64,000 bases of DNA from Psococerastis gibbosa (taxonomy: Eukaryota; Arthropoda; Insecta; Psocodea; Psocidae): the NCBI GenBank assembly GCA_963971405.1, contig OZ020489.1:37357047-37421046 (forward strand), in the 5' to 3' direction. Made by a program: the position numbers and the translations under genes. Each line of letters opens with the position of its first letter. Within the stretch, counting starts at the first letter, position 1. The notes below the pieces were generated by a model, which saw nothing but the letters and a program-made list of their open reading frames with translations, had not been told where the DNA came from and did no database searches. Shown here one piece after another: positions 55,998 to 64,000 of the stretch.

Positions 55998-57274
55998 GTT
56001 GGGTCTTGTTTAGGCGCTGGTGAACGGAACTGGCGCTGGAACCGTGGCTGTGTGGCACGTTGTCCGTATCTGTCGGCGAACTGTGCCTGTAGAGCCGCGA
56101 CGTTCTCTGTTAACGTCTTCAATAGGTCCACAGGGGCCATTGTGCACTCAAGAATCCGGTCACGTGTTGCTGAATTGATGGTGGCCATCTTGTCGGCGAG
56201 GTTCGCGACGTCACCTAGTGACAGGTGATCATGACCGATGATTGCCAATTGTATAGCGTGCGGGAGGCGAGACGTCCAAATGGTGCGTAAAACCGAGTCT
56301 GATATGGCTTTCTCTGCGAGGGCCCGCAGTCTCCGGAGAAAAGAGCTGGGAGTTTTGTCCCCTATGTCTTCCGACATTAGTAGCTGAATGCGACTGCTTG
56401 CTGGAAGACTCATTCGTTGGATTAACTGCGTTTTTAGCTCAGTGTATGGGTTTACTGGTACTGGGGCAGCTAACAAATCTGAGATCTCGCTGAGGGTACT
56501 TTGGTCGAGCGCTGAAAGGACGTGGTAATATTTCGTCGTTTCCATTGTGACCCCAGCAAGTGCGAACTGAGCCTCCGCTTGAGTGAACCACAGTGCCGGT
56601 GACAGGTTGGCCGACTGTGTCCAGAAGGGTGGAAGCTTGACCGAGACTGCCATCGTACTAGCAGGGCCTGTCATCTTGGTTGTAGCCGTGGGTGTCGGTG
56701 TTGTGGCTGTAGCTGTAGCGGTTGTAGCTGTAGCGGTCGTAGCTGTAGCGGTTGTAGCTGTAGCGGTCGTAGCTGTAGCGGTTGTGGCTGTGGTCTGCGG
56801 CATCTTGCAGGTTGTGGCTGTGCTGCTGCGGTGAATGTAGCTGCTCCGGGGTGGTTTCCACCGCCTATGGCCGGATGAGACGTTCTGGAGGCTGGAACTG
56901 GAACTGGAACGGGCTGGAACTGGCTGGAAGCTGGAACTGGAACTGGCTGGAACTGGAACTGGCTGGAAGCTGGAACTGGAACTGGCTGGAACTGGAACTG
57001 GCTGGAACTGGAACTGGCTGGAACTGGAGCTGTCTGGAACTGGAGCTGGCTGGAACTGGAGCTGGCTGGAACTGGAACTGGCTGGAACTGGCTGGAACTG
57101 GCTGGAATTGGCTGGAACTGGAATTGGCTGGAACTGGAATTGGCTGGAACTGGAATTGGCTGGAACTGGAACTGGCTGGAACTGGAGCTGGAACTGGAGC
57201 TGGAACTGGAATCTGGAAGGCTGCTTGTTCCGTTGTCGAGGGTCACCAATGTAGCTAGTCGAAGGACGATGCAA
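55907..57274 (-). CDS. gag: Gag-like structural polyprotein of the LTR element
   Basis: Open frame of 455 codons. Residues about 208-400 are the conserved part: the motif KLPPFW near 213, then [17 protein letters not shown] and a LRRLRALA helix, as in arthropod gypsy Gag. Residues 428-445 form a C-x2-H-x9-C-x3-C box, the unusual CHCC nucleocapsid motif of CsRn1-type elements rather than the common CCHC knuckle. The first ATG (57274) lies inside the 5' LTR, and the frame then runs through the primer site and two low-complexity tracts (Q/F/P/V/S-rich, about 21-130; T/A-rich, about 160-200). I suspect the real start is Met158 (56803), Met201 (56674) or Met208 (56653), because the conserved region begins just after these. 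The stop overlaps pol by about 90 bp in another frame. The product would package the element RNA in cytoplasmic particles. Confidence 0.85.
   Translation of the reverse strand: MHRPSTSYIGDPRQRNKQPSRFQFQLQFQLQFQPVPVPANSSSSQFQFQPIPVPANSSQFQPVPASSSSSQLQFQPAPVPDSSSSSQFQFQPVPVPASSSSSFQPVPVPASSSSSFQPVPARSSSSSSLQNVSSGHRRWKPPRSSYIHRSSTATTCKMPQTTATTATATTATATTATATTATATTATATATTPTPTATTKMTGPASTMAVSVKLPPFWTQSANLSPALWFTQAEAQFALAGVTMETTKYYHVLSALDQSTLSEISDLLAAPVPVNPYTELKTQLIQRMSLPASSRIQLLMSEDIGDKTPSSFLRRLRALAEKAISDSVLRTIWTSRLPHAIQLAIIGHDHLSLGDVANLADKMATINSATRDRILECTMAPVDLLKTLTENVAALQAQFADRYGQRATQPRFQRQFRSPAPKQDPTWCFYHQTYGRKARKCQQPCRFPKNDDRSQ
56701..56793 (-). repeat. 30-bp tandem repeat coding Thr/Ala runs
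   Basis: Three near-identical units of about 30 bp alternating GTAGCTGTAGCGGTT and GTAGCTGTAGCGGTC on the plus strand. In the gag frame they read T-A-T-A-T-T. They lie just upstream of the conserved Gag region. Confidence 0.85.
56889..57213 (-). repeat. Coding minisatellite in the Gag leader
   Basis: About 325 bp of GGCTGGAACTGGAACT-like units (plus strand) in 6-bp increments, between the primer site and the conserved part of Gag. The gag frame reads it as [12 protein letters not shown] repeats. Other frames are also open, because the unit length is divisible by three. It may be leader rather than protein. Confidence 0.9.
57231..57248 (-). promoter_or_regulatory. Primer-binding site (tRNA-Trp-like)
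   Basis: Two bases inside the 5' LTR the element strand reads TGGTGACCCTCGACAACG. The leading TGG pairs with a tRNA 3' CCA, and TGGTGACCC is the start of the well-known tRNA-Trp primer site of avian retroviruses and CsRn1-type elements. The match weakens after nine bases, so the tRNA assignment is tentative while the role as primer site is well supported by position. Confidence 0.75.
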
Positions 57275-57636
57275 TTGAATAGGCAGTGTAGACTTGAATT
57301 GGTTTGTATTGCAGTGCTTCGACTCAAGTTAGAGTAATTTAACACACAGTGGTTACAATATGAGCTGTGAGACGAGAACGATACATGCTTACAATTAATA
57401 TTGAATTTGATCCAGCCTGCTTCCATATAGAAAAACCAACTCTGTGTCCACAGCTAAAGGAGCTGATGAGACACAGAGGGTAGATTAAAGATATTATTGA
57501 ATAAGAGAAATAAATACGTAAAAGGAAGATTGAGGAATATTGAATTATCTGAATGTGAACAGCGCCATCTACCGGGAAAAAGGTGAAGCTGGAAGCAGAC
57601 TGGTTATTACACATGTGGGACTAAGTGGTCCCCACA
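57250..57636 (-). repeat. 5' LTR of the gypsy-type element
   Basis: 387 bp, TG...CA ends, no difference found against the copy at 52336-52722 when read side by side. In element orientation it starts TGTGGGGACC and ends AGCTACA. It should carry promoter and polyadenylation signals, but I see no convincing TATAAA or AATAAA on the element strand. An ATG near its 3' end (57274) opens the long Gag frame. The downstream flank on the genome side is cttccatcg. Confidence 0.95.
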
Positions 57637-57725
57637 CTTCCATCGAAATAGTATAATTGCGCCGTACGATATTTGCTTTGTAGTGACAAATGCAAAATAT
57701 CCAGATACATATGCATACACAATTA
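57637..57725 (-). pseudogene. LINE tail, proximal part, split by the LTR element
   Basis: Sequence flanking the 5' LTR continues the minus-strand frame of the LINE C-terminal fragment at 52127-52335 for about 30 codons without a stop. I see no diagnostic motif in this part, so assignment rests on frame continuity and on the shared cttc duplication. Confidence 0.4.
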
Positions 57726-58221
57726 ATAAGTAGGTAAACATAAAATATGGGCTAACAGCTGTTTTTATTGTATATTTTTCTTAGATGTAGTAGATAGGTA
57801 TGATGGTACGGTCCTTATGACTGTGAATACCCCTGACTCTATGTAGCAAAAATTACTATGGTCGGCGGTTCGTCCTTCGGCATCGCGATTTGCTTCTCTT
57901 TCAACTTTTTTTTTAAAACAAATTTCGGGTTAACTTTATTTTTGTTTCCAATGCCTTTCAAAAACAGAAGTCCAATTGATCCTGCATGTGTAATAGTAAA
58001 CCTCGAGATTCATACATATAGGTATGTTAAGAATTGAATAATTCATTTTAAGCTCGTTAAATTATTTATTTTGATTATACTTCACGATTCTTGCCATTTG
58101 GGTCAGTGAATACCCCCCCCCCCTCCCCGAAGTCTGACAAAAAAAGAATTGGGAAATATTTCAAGAAGAGACGATTCAGATTTCAGGTCCCACATAAACT
58201 TGCCTTACTTTACATTCTTGG
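57726..58221. other. No feature seen
   Basis: AT-rich sequence, C run at 58112. Confidence 0.4.
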
Positions 58222-58362
58222 TTGTTGATGGTTGGTGCGAGTCACACACTTCCTGAATTTTCTGCCCATGCTTCGGAGGACATATAAATGGGCTTTGCTA
58301 GTTTGAGCCTTATCTTCACTATGTTGGCTTGATAACACAACAAAAGTAATTATTTATGTATG
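58222..58362 (+). mobile_element. SINE family A copy, degenerate
   Basis: GGTTGGTGCGAGTCACACAC (B-box region), TTTTCTGCCCATGCTTCGGAGG and a shortened body ending near ATTATTTATG. Roughly a third of positions differ from the better copies. Confidence 0.65.
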
Positions 58363-58509
58363 TATAATTTTAAATGTAAAATAAATTCTAGTCGACCCTC
58401 ATTGCCCCCCCCCCTCCTCAGGAACACATTGAAACTATGCTGCTACATCTTTTTTTCCTCCTCAGAGTCTTTTTCGTTTTGTTTGATGGACAATAAAAAC
58501 GGGACTTAA

Positions 58510-59084
58510 TTAAGGCTTCTTCTCTGTATTCTTGGGCAGGAGAACTGCCTGAAAGGTCGGCAATACACCACCCTGGGCAATGGTGACGCCAGATAGTAGC
58601 TTATTCAATTCTTCGTCATTTCAGAGATGTCGAGCAATGATAAATAAATAAAGACTTTTTATTGTTTCTATTACTAAGCCAACCTAGCGGAGTTAGGGCT
58701 ATGCAGCCCTCTCTTACACTCAACTAGGAAGGCCCGGGACCACCTGCTTTAAATGCCCTTCAAAGCACGGCCAGAAAATGTAGCCAGTGTGGGACTCGAA
58801 GCAACAGCCTTTAGGGTGAAAGTCAGAGTCCGTACCACTACGCTACATGTCTTGACTAGATGATAAGAGTCTTCTTGTTGCCATTGCCTGCCAACTCGAG
58901 GATTTCAGCAGTCAAAGACTCCATTACAGCGGCCAGGTACACAGGGGTGCCAGCTTCGGCACGTACAGTATAATTTCCCTTGCCCAGTATAGTGTATATA
59001 CGGCCCACGGGGAACTGAAGACCAGCACCTTGAACGGAATTTTGACTTTCACTTAACTTTTCCGCCCTTTCCACGTCCCGACAT
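58510..59084 (-). pseudogene. H2A: Histone H2A pseudogene, split by a SINE
   Basis: The minus strand starts with ATG at 59084 and reads [11 protein letters not shown], an arthropod-like H2A N-terminus. A TGA then replaces codon 12. After a one-base frameshift it continues with [21 protein letters not shown] and EILELAGN, with about three codons lost before NKKT. A SINE (58644-58859) with 7-bp target duplication ATGATAA interrupts it after the equivalent of RII. The remainder resumes at 58643: RHL, a five-codon loss next to a TGA, then [19 protein letters not shown] and a TAA at 58510-58512. H2A packs DNA with H2B in the nucleosome. This copy cannot make it. Core histone genes lack introns, so I cannot tell a decayed gene from a retrocopy. 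No other histone gene is adjacent. Confidence 0.93.
58644..58859 (-). mobile_element. tRNA-derived SINE (family A) inside H2A pseudogene
   Basis: 216-bp element flanked by ATGATAA (58637-58643 and 58860-58866). On the minus strand the head has TAGCGTAGTGG, matching a polymerase III A box, and a degenerate B box (GCTTCGAGTCC). The body includes the ACATTTTCTGGCC segment shared by all family A copies, and the 3' end is (TTTA)n. This is the best-bounded family A copy. Confidence 0.9.
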
Positions 59085-59754
59085 GATGATTCAGTCAAGG
59101 GGAAAAATAATTTAACTTACACTAGATAACAATGGGTTTACAGTGGGAATTAAAAATAATTATGTTTTTTAATATTATAATCCACTGAACCTGAACGCTG
59201 ACCCCCCCCCCCTAAATTGTAAGCAAAATCCGCCCTTGGATTTAGTGAGCAGATACGAGTTACTAATGTCCCCTGAACTGTCCTGGAACCACTTTCCAGC
59301 ATTCCTTCAAGATTTTCAGCATTACTTCAGGATGACGTTTGTGACCCGTTAAATCCGCGGTGAGATGACAAGCATAAGTCAAAGAGCAGCATGATGGTTT
59401 CAAAGCCTCAGCCTCAGAGGTCAGAGATGAAGCAGAAGCATATCTCAAAGTCAGACTATTCTTCTCAAAAGGAGCGTCTATAAGGATGCCATTGGGTGGC
59501 AAAGGGTCCCTCCCCTTCTCTCAGTGAAATTTTAAATTCTCTACTAGTTAATGATCTATGACATCAATTTCTTCCAGTTGAATGAATGAATGAATTGTTC
59601 ATTTCCAATCTTTACAAAACAATATCTACTGGTAGGAAACTGGACTTTGAAACGAAAAGTCGAGACTCATCGACAACAAAGGAAAAACGCGGCTGACGGG
59701 CATGCTGCTGAACACAACTTCCCAAATAGTTAAGTATTCAGTAAGACATAGGAG
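59085..59754. other. No gene seen upstream of H2A pseudogene
   Basis: No TATA-like histone promoter or divergent histone gene is visible. The minus frame 59263-59502 has no family. Confidence 0.4.
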
Positions 59755-60255
59755 AAGAAGCAGAAGAAAATTAAGATGAAGGAGAAGAAGAGGAAGTAGA
59801 AGAAGGTCGTGGACAGTGAGAAAACATTTTGGTCACGCCCGCTATAACCAGATTCTCACCGTTTTAGAACACCGCAGACTGGGATGTGTGGAGAAAGGCG
59901 GTGCGAAAGGTGGCGCGTGAGACCCCGAACTGTAGTACCGAAGAAGGAGAAGAAGAAGATGGAGAAGGAGAAGAAGAAGATGGAGAAGGAGAAGGAGAAG
60001 AAGAAGAGGAATAACGTGGAAAGTAAGAAGACATTTTGGTTGTCACATCCGGTAACCAGGTTCCCACCGTTTTAGTTTTCGTATTCACCACCGCAACTAG
60101 GATGTTTGGAGTGAGGCGCTGCAAACGGGTACTAGGTGAGACTCACCCCGAGCTGTAGTGCCGTATAGAAGAAGAAGAATATAAGGGAAAAGACGTAGAA
60201 AGTAAGAAGACATTTTGGTTGTCACGCGCGCTAACTAGGTTCTCACCGTTTGAGT
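59755..60255. repeat. Tandem units with (GAA)n tracts
   Basis: ACATTTTGGTCACG / ACATTTTGGTTGTCAC recur at about 59825, 60030 and 60212, each followed by TCTCACCGTTT or TCCCACCGTTT and preceded by (GAAGAA)n. Period about 180-205 bp. Confidence 0.75.
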
Positions 60256-60700
60256 GGACACCAAAAGTTCAAGGGGGTCAGCACCGCAAACTCCGAGAGT
60301 CATCCCACGAAGACACGACTTAGACACCGCTCCCAAATATACTCCAATTCAAACCCCATTTGCTCAGGTATTTTACCTAATTGTGTATTAAGCTGTTTGT
60401 CTCTTTTCCTATTCACGGATAAAGGGCGCAGACTTTCTGGCTGGCAGGATATACAGTATATTGCTGCCTTTTGCGGGAGAATATTGAAGTTATACATGGT
60501 ATACATGGTCATGGTATGCATGCTAACTAGCAATGACGCCAACAATTTTTGTTTTACTATTTTACTACATTTTATTATTATTTTGACCTTAATATAGGGC
60601 CTATAGTATTTCTAGCCAGAATCGGAACGGTACCTGAGCCTGAGTACTAACCACAGGGCTTTGCTGGCAAAGAAAGTAAGATATTATCTAGATAGATAGA
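60256..60700. other. No gene seen
   Basis: An open plus frame (60250-60597) ends in a hydrophobic stretch and has no family. A short (TAGA)n run lies at 60688-60702. Confidence 0.4.
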
Positions 60701-60713
60701 TAGCCTAAATTTA

Positions 60714-61004
60714 AGCCGGCCGCCATACCAACTTCAATCCAGCGGACCACAGCAGGTTCAAAGCTGCAGATAACTTGGTTGTGTGCACGCACAGTACCGG
60801 TAGGGAAACATAGTAGGACTTGTCCTGGTCACCTCCGAACTAATCGTGTGACTTCACTGTGTTTCCCAAGTGGCTCGGAATCCACTATAATCAGGAGGTC
60901 CACTGTCCTATGGGCTGGCATAGGACAGTCAAGTCGGAGTCGCTCTATGGGCCCAAATATGGGGCCTAAGTCGTTATTAACCCGACGAGCACTACTACTA
61001 CTAC
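60714..61004 (+). mobile_element. SINE family B1 variant with longer 3' part
   Basis: AGCCGGCCGCCATACC head, central block and (CTA)n tail, bounded by TAGCCTAAATTTA (60701-60713 and 61005-61017). After CAGGAGGTCCACTG the 3' segment differs from the other B1 copies and is longer (GGGCTGGCATAGGACAG onward). Confidence 0.9.
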
Positions 61005-61229
61005 TAGCCTAAATTTATATAATTTCCGCATATACGATACAAGTTGCAACACAGTAAAATACGCGTTCTCAAATCAGTTTGTAAGATATTAATTAAACCA
61101 ACACAAACAGTAGCAACACTAAATTTCGTCCAAGGATTTAACATTTGGTTTAAAAGCTTGCCTTTTTAATATCTTTGTTTCTATATTTAGTTTCTTATAT
61201 ACTTTTGTGCCCCAATAATTTTTCACATT

Positions 61230-61806
61230 TTTTGTTTTACAAAGCCCATTATATTGCACTTGTCTCTCTACGCTCTCTTGGCTTTCTTTCAAGTCCGACC
61301 ACTATTTAGATCTCGACTCCTGTCTAGAACTACAAAGGTTCGCCTGTACAAGACCCATAATTCGGCCGGTTCTAATGTATGGAGGTGAGGCCTGGACACT
61401 TTCAATTAAGGACGCCCAAAGATTAAGAGTCTTCGGGAACAAAATGCTTCGCATTATCTTCGGCGGTAGATGGGAGAACGGTGTCTGGAGGATCAGACAC
61501 AATGCCGAAATACATGCCCTATTCGACTCCCCGAACATAATATCAGAACTAAAAGGGCGTCGAATCCAATGGCTGGGTCATGTACACCGTATGCAAGCGG
61601 AGAGGTCGCCGAAGCTAGTTTTCGAAGACACTTTCAACCACCCTAGGCGTCCCGGTAGGCCAAGACTAAGATGGAGAGACCAAGTGCTCAAAGATGTGCA
61701 CGCCACCGGCAACCGAGATTGGAAGCGAGCGGCGGATGATCGTCCGAGTTGGCGTGGTGTAGTGGCAGCGGCCAAAAGTCCCCCCGGGCTGGACGCGCCA
61801 ACCTAA
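61230..61806 (+). pseudogene. LINE reverse transcriptase C-terminal fragment (family L1x)
   Basis: Reads SRLLSRTTKVRLYKT near 61300-61350, shifts frame by one base, then has RPVLMYGGEAWTL, LRRIFGGRWENGVW-like residues, RRIQWLGHV, GRPRLRWRDQVLKD and WRGVVAAAKSPPGL before a stop. This is the tail after the catalytic core in many LINE ORF2 proteins. The catalytic FADD box is absent. The end CAACCTAAGTCAAGTAA matches that of the fragment at 41250. Confidence 0.85.
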
Positions 61807-62242
61807 GTCAAGTAATTCAAGTGTCTCTCTAGGTTTACCGCTGATGCGATTACTATATGAGTGCCATATCGATACCCTAATTAGAAAACCGCTTAACTAA
61901 AAAAAAAAATCGAAAATAAGTAGGTTGGTATCCTCGTGTTCGGGAAAAACTTCTCTACCGTTTTTTGTCTCTGCGGAAAATTCGCCTCTTTGGAGTTAAG
62001 CGGTTTCCTAATTAGGGAATCGACATAGAGACTATAGAGTTTACAATATATAAAATAAATAAATAACCATTTATTTTCAAGCAGACCTAAAACACCAATA
62101 AAATAAAATAAAAATAACCGCTAATTAAACGGAATGAAACACTGTGTATCTTCGATTTCATTAATACATTTATATTCGTGCGTAACTGAAAAAACACACG
62201 GTTTCGTTTCTTTTAATTCGTCTGCTATCGTATTACCTGTAG

Positions 62243-62961
62243 CAGCAGCCCGATCATGGCGATTTGGGATTATTCTATTCCATTGTTTTAAACAAATCAA
62301 ATGAGTGCGAAATGCGCGGGAAATTCTAATTGATAAATTAATATTTTTGGTGAGTTTTCAATTTTTTCTCCCCTATGTAGACACATTAATTAAAATTCTT
62401 AATGTATTTCAAATTTCTACCAATTCTACCGGTACATTTTAATGTTTATTATAGGCTATTCCCTTCAATTATTCAACAATGCAACCATTTTTTTTTCCTT
62501 GTCCAGTACTCCCTGGACAAGGAGCATATATTACAATACAATAACTTACAGACATACAATTTTTGGTAGAGTACCAAAAACCCCCTTTGGTTACGAAATG
62601 TCACCTCAGTACGATATGCAATGAAAACATTGTACGTTTGTAAAAACCAGTTTTTTATTAGTTTTTTAACTGAACCAATATTTTGTATTATGAGTAGTTC
62701 TTCGGGTAATTCGTTAAATTCTCTTGTATTCTAATAATTTAATTATTTGAATTTCCCGCGCTCAAGGTGTTAACGTCCGACCGGGGCGAGTTCAGGAAAT
62801 GGGTTCGAGGCAACCCCCCACGCTGCGCACGCGGCACTAAGGGGGAAGAAGAAGAAGAAGGAGGAGAAGAATTTCCCGCGCATTTTGCACTCATTTGTTT
62901 AAAACAATTGAATGAACACCGGTATTATAATAATCCCATATCGCCATGGTCGGGCTGCAGT
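62243..62961. mobile_element. 0.7-kb foldback element of the CTGCRGCC family
   Basis: AGCAGCCCGATCATGGCGAT at left and ATCGCCATGGTCGGGCTGCA at right. Long complementary arms of about 85 bp include GCGCGGGAAATTC. The interior has a 3' UTR-like CCAGTACTCCCTGGACAAGG segment also found at 38362-38385, and an (GAA)n tract at 62844-62870. Confidence 0.8.
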
Positions 62962-63790
62962 AGCACCTAATGTAAATATCCATTGAAAAATTCCCCAGTA
63001 AATGCCCCTGCCTAATAAAATGGTTGCGTCAATAGCCTTATATAGAAAACACTACAAATTATTAGCACTCAATATAGGAGTTAGGTGAGGTAATTGAGTC
63101 TCTCGATCGGTACTTTAATTGATTCACCGCACCTATTGAATTTATTGAACTCGAGTACATATAGTGTGGGTCGCAACAATATAAACAATGTCATCTTACA
63201 ATCCTGCAATACGTCCATCAACAAGGGCGAATCCACTTAAATACCACGGCTCGTATATTGCAGGTTGAAAGATAAGAAGCTGATGTAAATGTTAATCATG
63301 TCAATCAATCAATCAATAAAATAATGGCCATTCTATTCATTGATACGTTACATTATTCATTCAAAGTCGAAGAACGGGTTCGTGAAAGAGGTGTTACAAC
63401 TTCCAGTATAGACGTTTTGTAGTCTAGTTTGTTCACTGAGAACATGATTCTTCAAACAGTAATTTCTTTTAGATGGATATTTGTCCGTATGCACAGCCTT
63501 CTGGCAGGAAAAGAGGTTGTTTTAAGAGGATATGCTACGTAGAAGATTGGCACCTCAAAATTAAATAAGATTCATTTTTTATTTAATTAACTAAGCCAAC
63601 TTTTTTTTCTTTACTCTATGTCATCTCATCAATTATTGATGCACAAATGACGGAATATTGACAAGTGGAATAGCCGGCTAAGCTAGTTATTAAAGATTTG
63701 GCTCATTTAAGTCGTCGAATACTACAAGTACTTCGTGCATAATATAATAAGGTATTGTTTAATTTTCGGTGAACGTTTACAAAGTCGAGC
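62962..63790. other. No feature seen
   Basis: Unique-looking AT-rich sequence to the start of dispersed repeat Y. Confidence 0.4.
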
Positions 63791-63990
63791 TAACGCCTGT
63801 TACAATGTCATTGATAAGCATGCATGATCTTGTCCATTGTCCTTTGTAGTCGGTGTGGGTTGACACCGAGGACGTGAACCAGTGCAACCAGAACAAATGA
63901 CGTTCAGGAAAATATGGGGGTCGTTGCTAGGGTAACGTTCAATGGGCCACTCTACAGTAAGCCTACGTTTTTGAAAAACCCTTAAAATAA
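63791..63990. repeat. Dispersed repeat pair Y, copy 2
   Basis: Same block order as 9011-9235 (GGTTGACACCGAGGACGTG, GGGGTCGTTG, CAATGGGCCACT), reaching almost to the window end. About 65-70 percent alike by eye. Confidence 0.75.
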
Positions 63991-64000
63991 TGATAATATG

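Larger units (their letters stand above)
52336..57636 (-). mobile_element. Intact Ty3/gypsy LTR retrotransposon, CsRn1-like
   Basis: Complete 5.3-kb element read on the minus strand: 5' LTR (57250-57636), primer-binding site, Gag, Pol, polypurine tract, 3' LTR (52336-52722). The LTRs begin TG and end CA, and the sequence cttc flanks both sides (52332-52335 and 57637-57640), so the target duplication is 4 bp. Domain order PR-RT-RNaseH-IN is that of Ty3/gypsy (Metaviridae). The Gag C-terminal C-x2-H-x9-C-x3-C box and a tRNA-Trp-like primer site are, from general knowledge, hallmarks of the CsRn1 clade. There is no env-like ORF after pol, and the 3' LTR follows at once. Both ORFs are open and the LTRs look identical, so insertion was recent. 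Clade placement is inference from motifs, not a tree. Confidence 0.95.

Noticed and set aside
56583-57258. Plus-strand ORFs rich in Val/Ala or Trp/Asn/Leu/Glu
   Set aside because: They are antisense readings of the gag minisatellites.
59884-60124. Lys/Glu- or Ser/Pro-rich proteins
   Set aside because: Products of the (GAA)n tracts on either strand.

Overview
This is a eukaryotic, transposon-dominated intergenic window, most likely from an arthropod. Three things point there: an interstitial tract of six TTAGG-type telomere units (3941-3970), a decayed histone H2A copy that reads like arthropod H2A, and a repeat load of tRNA-derived SINEs, hAT-type MITEs and decayed LINE 3' ends. The base composition looks AT-rich, with many homopolymer G/C runs and (GAA)n/(CTT)n, (ATT)n, (AATA)n and (CTGT)n microsatellites. 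I found no convincing intact host gene, no rRNA or real tRNA gene, no CRISPR array and no bacterial operon. Most open frames in the window are chance openings or repeat translations.

The only clearly intact coding unit is a complete Ty3/gypsy-type LTR retrotransposon on the minus strand (52336-57636). It has two 387-bp LTRs that I read as identical, a 4-bp target duplication, a primer-binding site starting TGGTGACCC, a polypurine tract, a Gag ORF ending in a Cys-His-Cys-Cys box, and a Pol ORF with protease, RT, RNase H and integrase in the -1 frame. The Gag box and the primer site point to the CsRn1 clade. It landed in the C-terminal tail of an older LINE reverse transcriptase. Its Gag leader carries two coding minisatellites.

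Layout. 1-6 kb: palindromic MITEs, a truncated 'T-family' DNA element with a nested hAT MITE, and the telomere-like tract. 6.5-8.6 kb: a composite insertion (CAGGGCCGGATTTA ends) flanked by a 36-bp direct repeat and carrying nested SINEs. 9-25 kb: hAT MITEs, T-family copies, SINEs and a degenerate tandem repeat broken by a foldback MITE. 25.7-30 kb: a SINE-derived ~185-bp tandem array, a LINE tail and a 144-bp array that is open in several frames. 31-39 kb: LINE and Penelope-like fragments, a SINE with a nested MITE, an exact 100-bp triplication and more SINEs. 40.3-41.7 kb: a 1.3-kb hAT element containing a dense AACGTA/TACGTT cluster and a LINE tail. 42-51.5 kb: T-family copies, tandem pairs, hAT MITEs and an interlocked A-B-A'-B' inverted repeat. 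52-57.7 kb: the LTR element. 58.5-64 kb: H2A pseudogene split by a SINE, (GAA)n tandem units, another SINE, a LINE tail and a 0.7-kb foldback element.

The elements do not form a pathway. They record successive insertions: hAT MITEs inside T-family elements and SINEs, a SINE inside H2A, an LTR element inside a LINE, and a LINE inside a hAT element. Many boundaries are set by target-site duplications seen directly. Family names and similarity levels are judged by eye.
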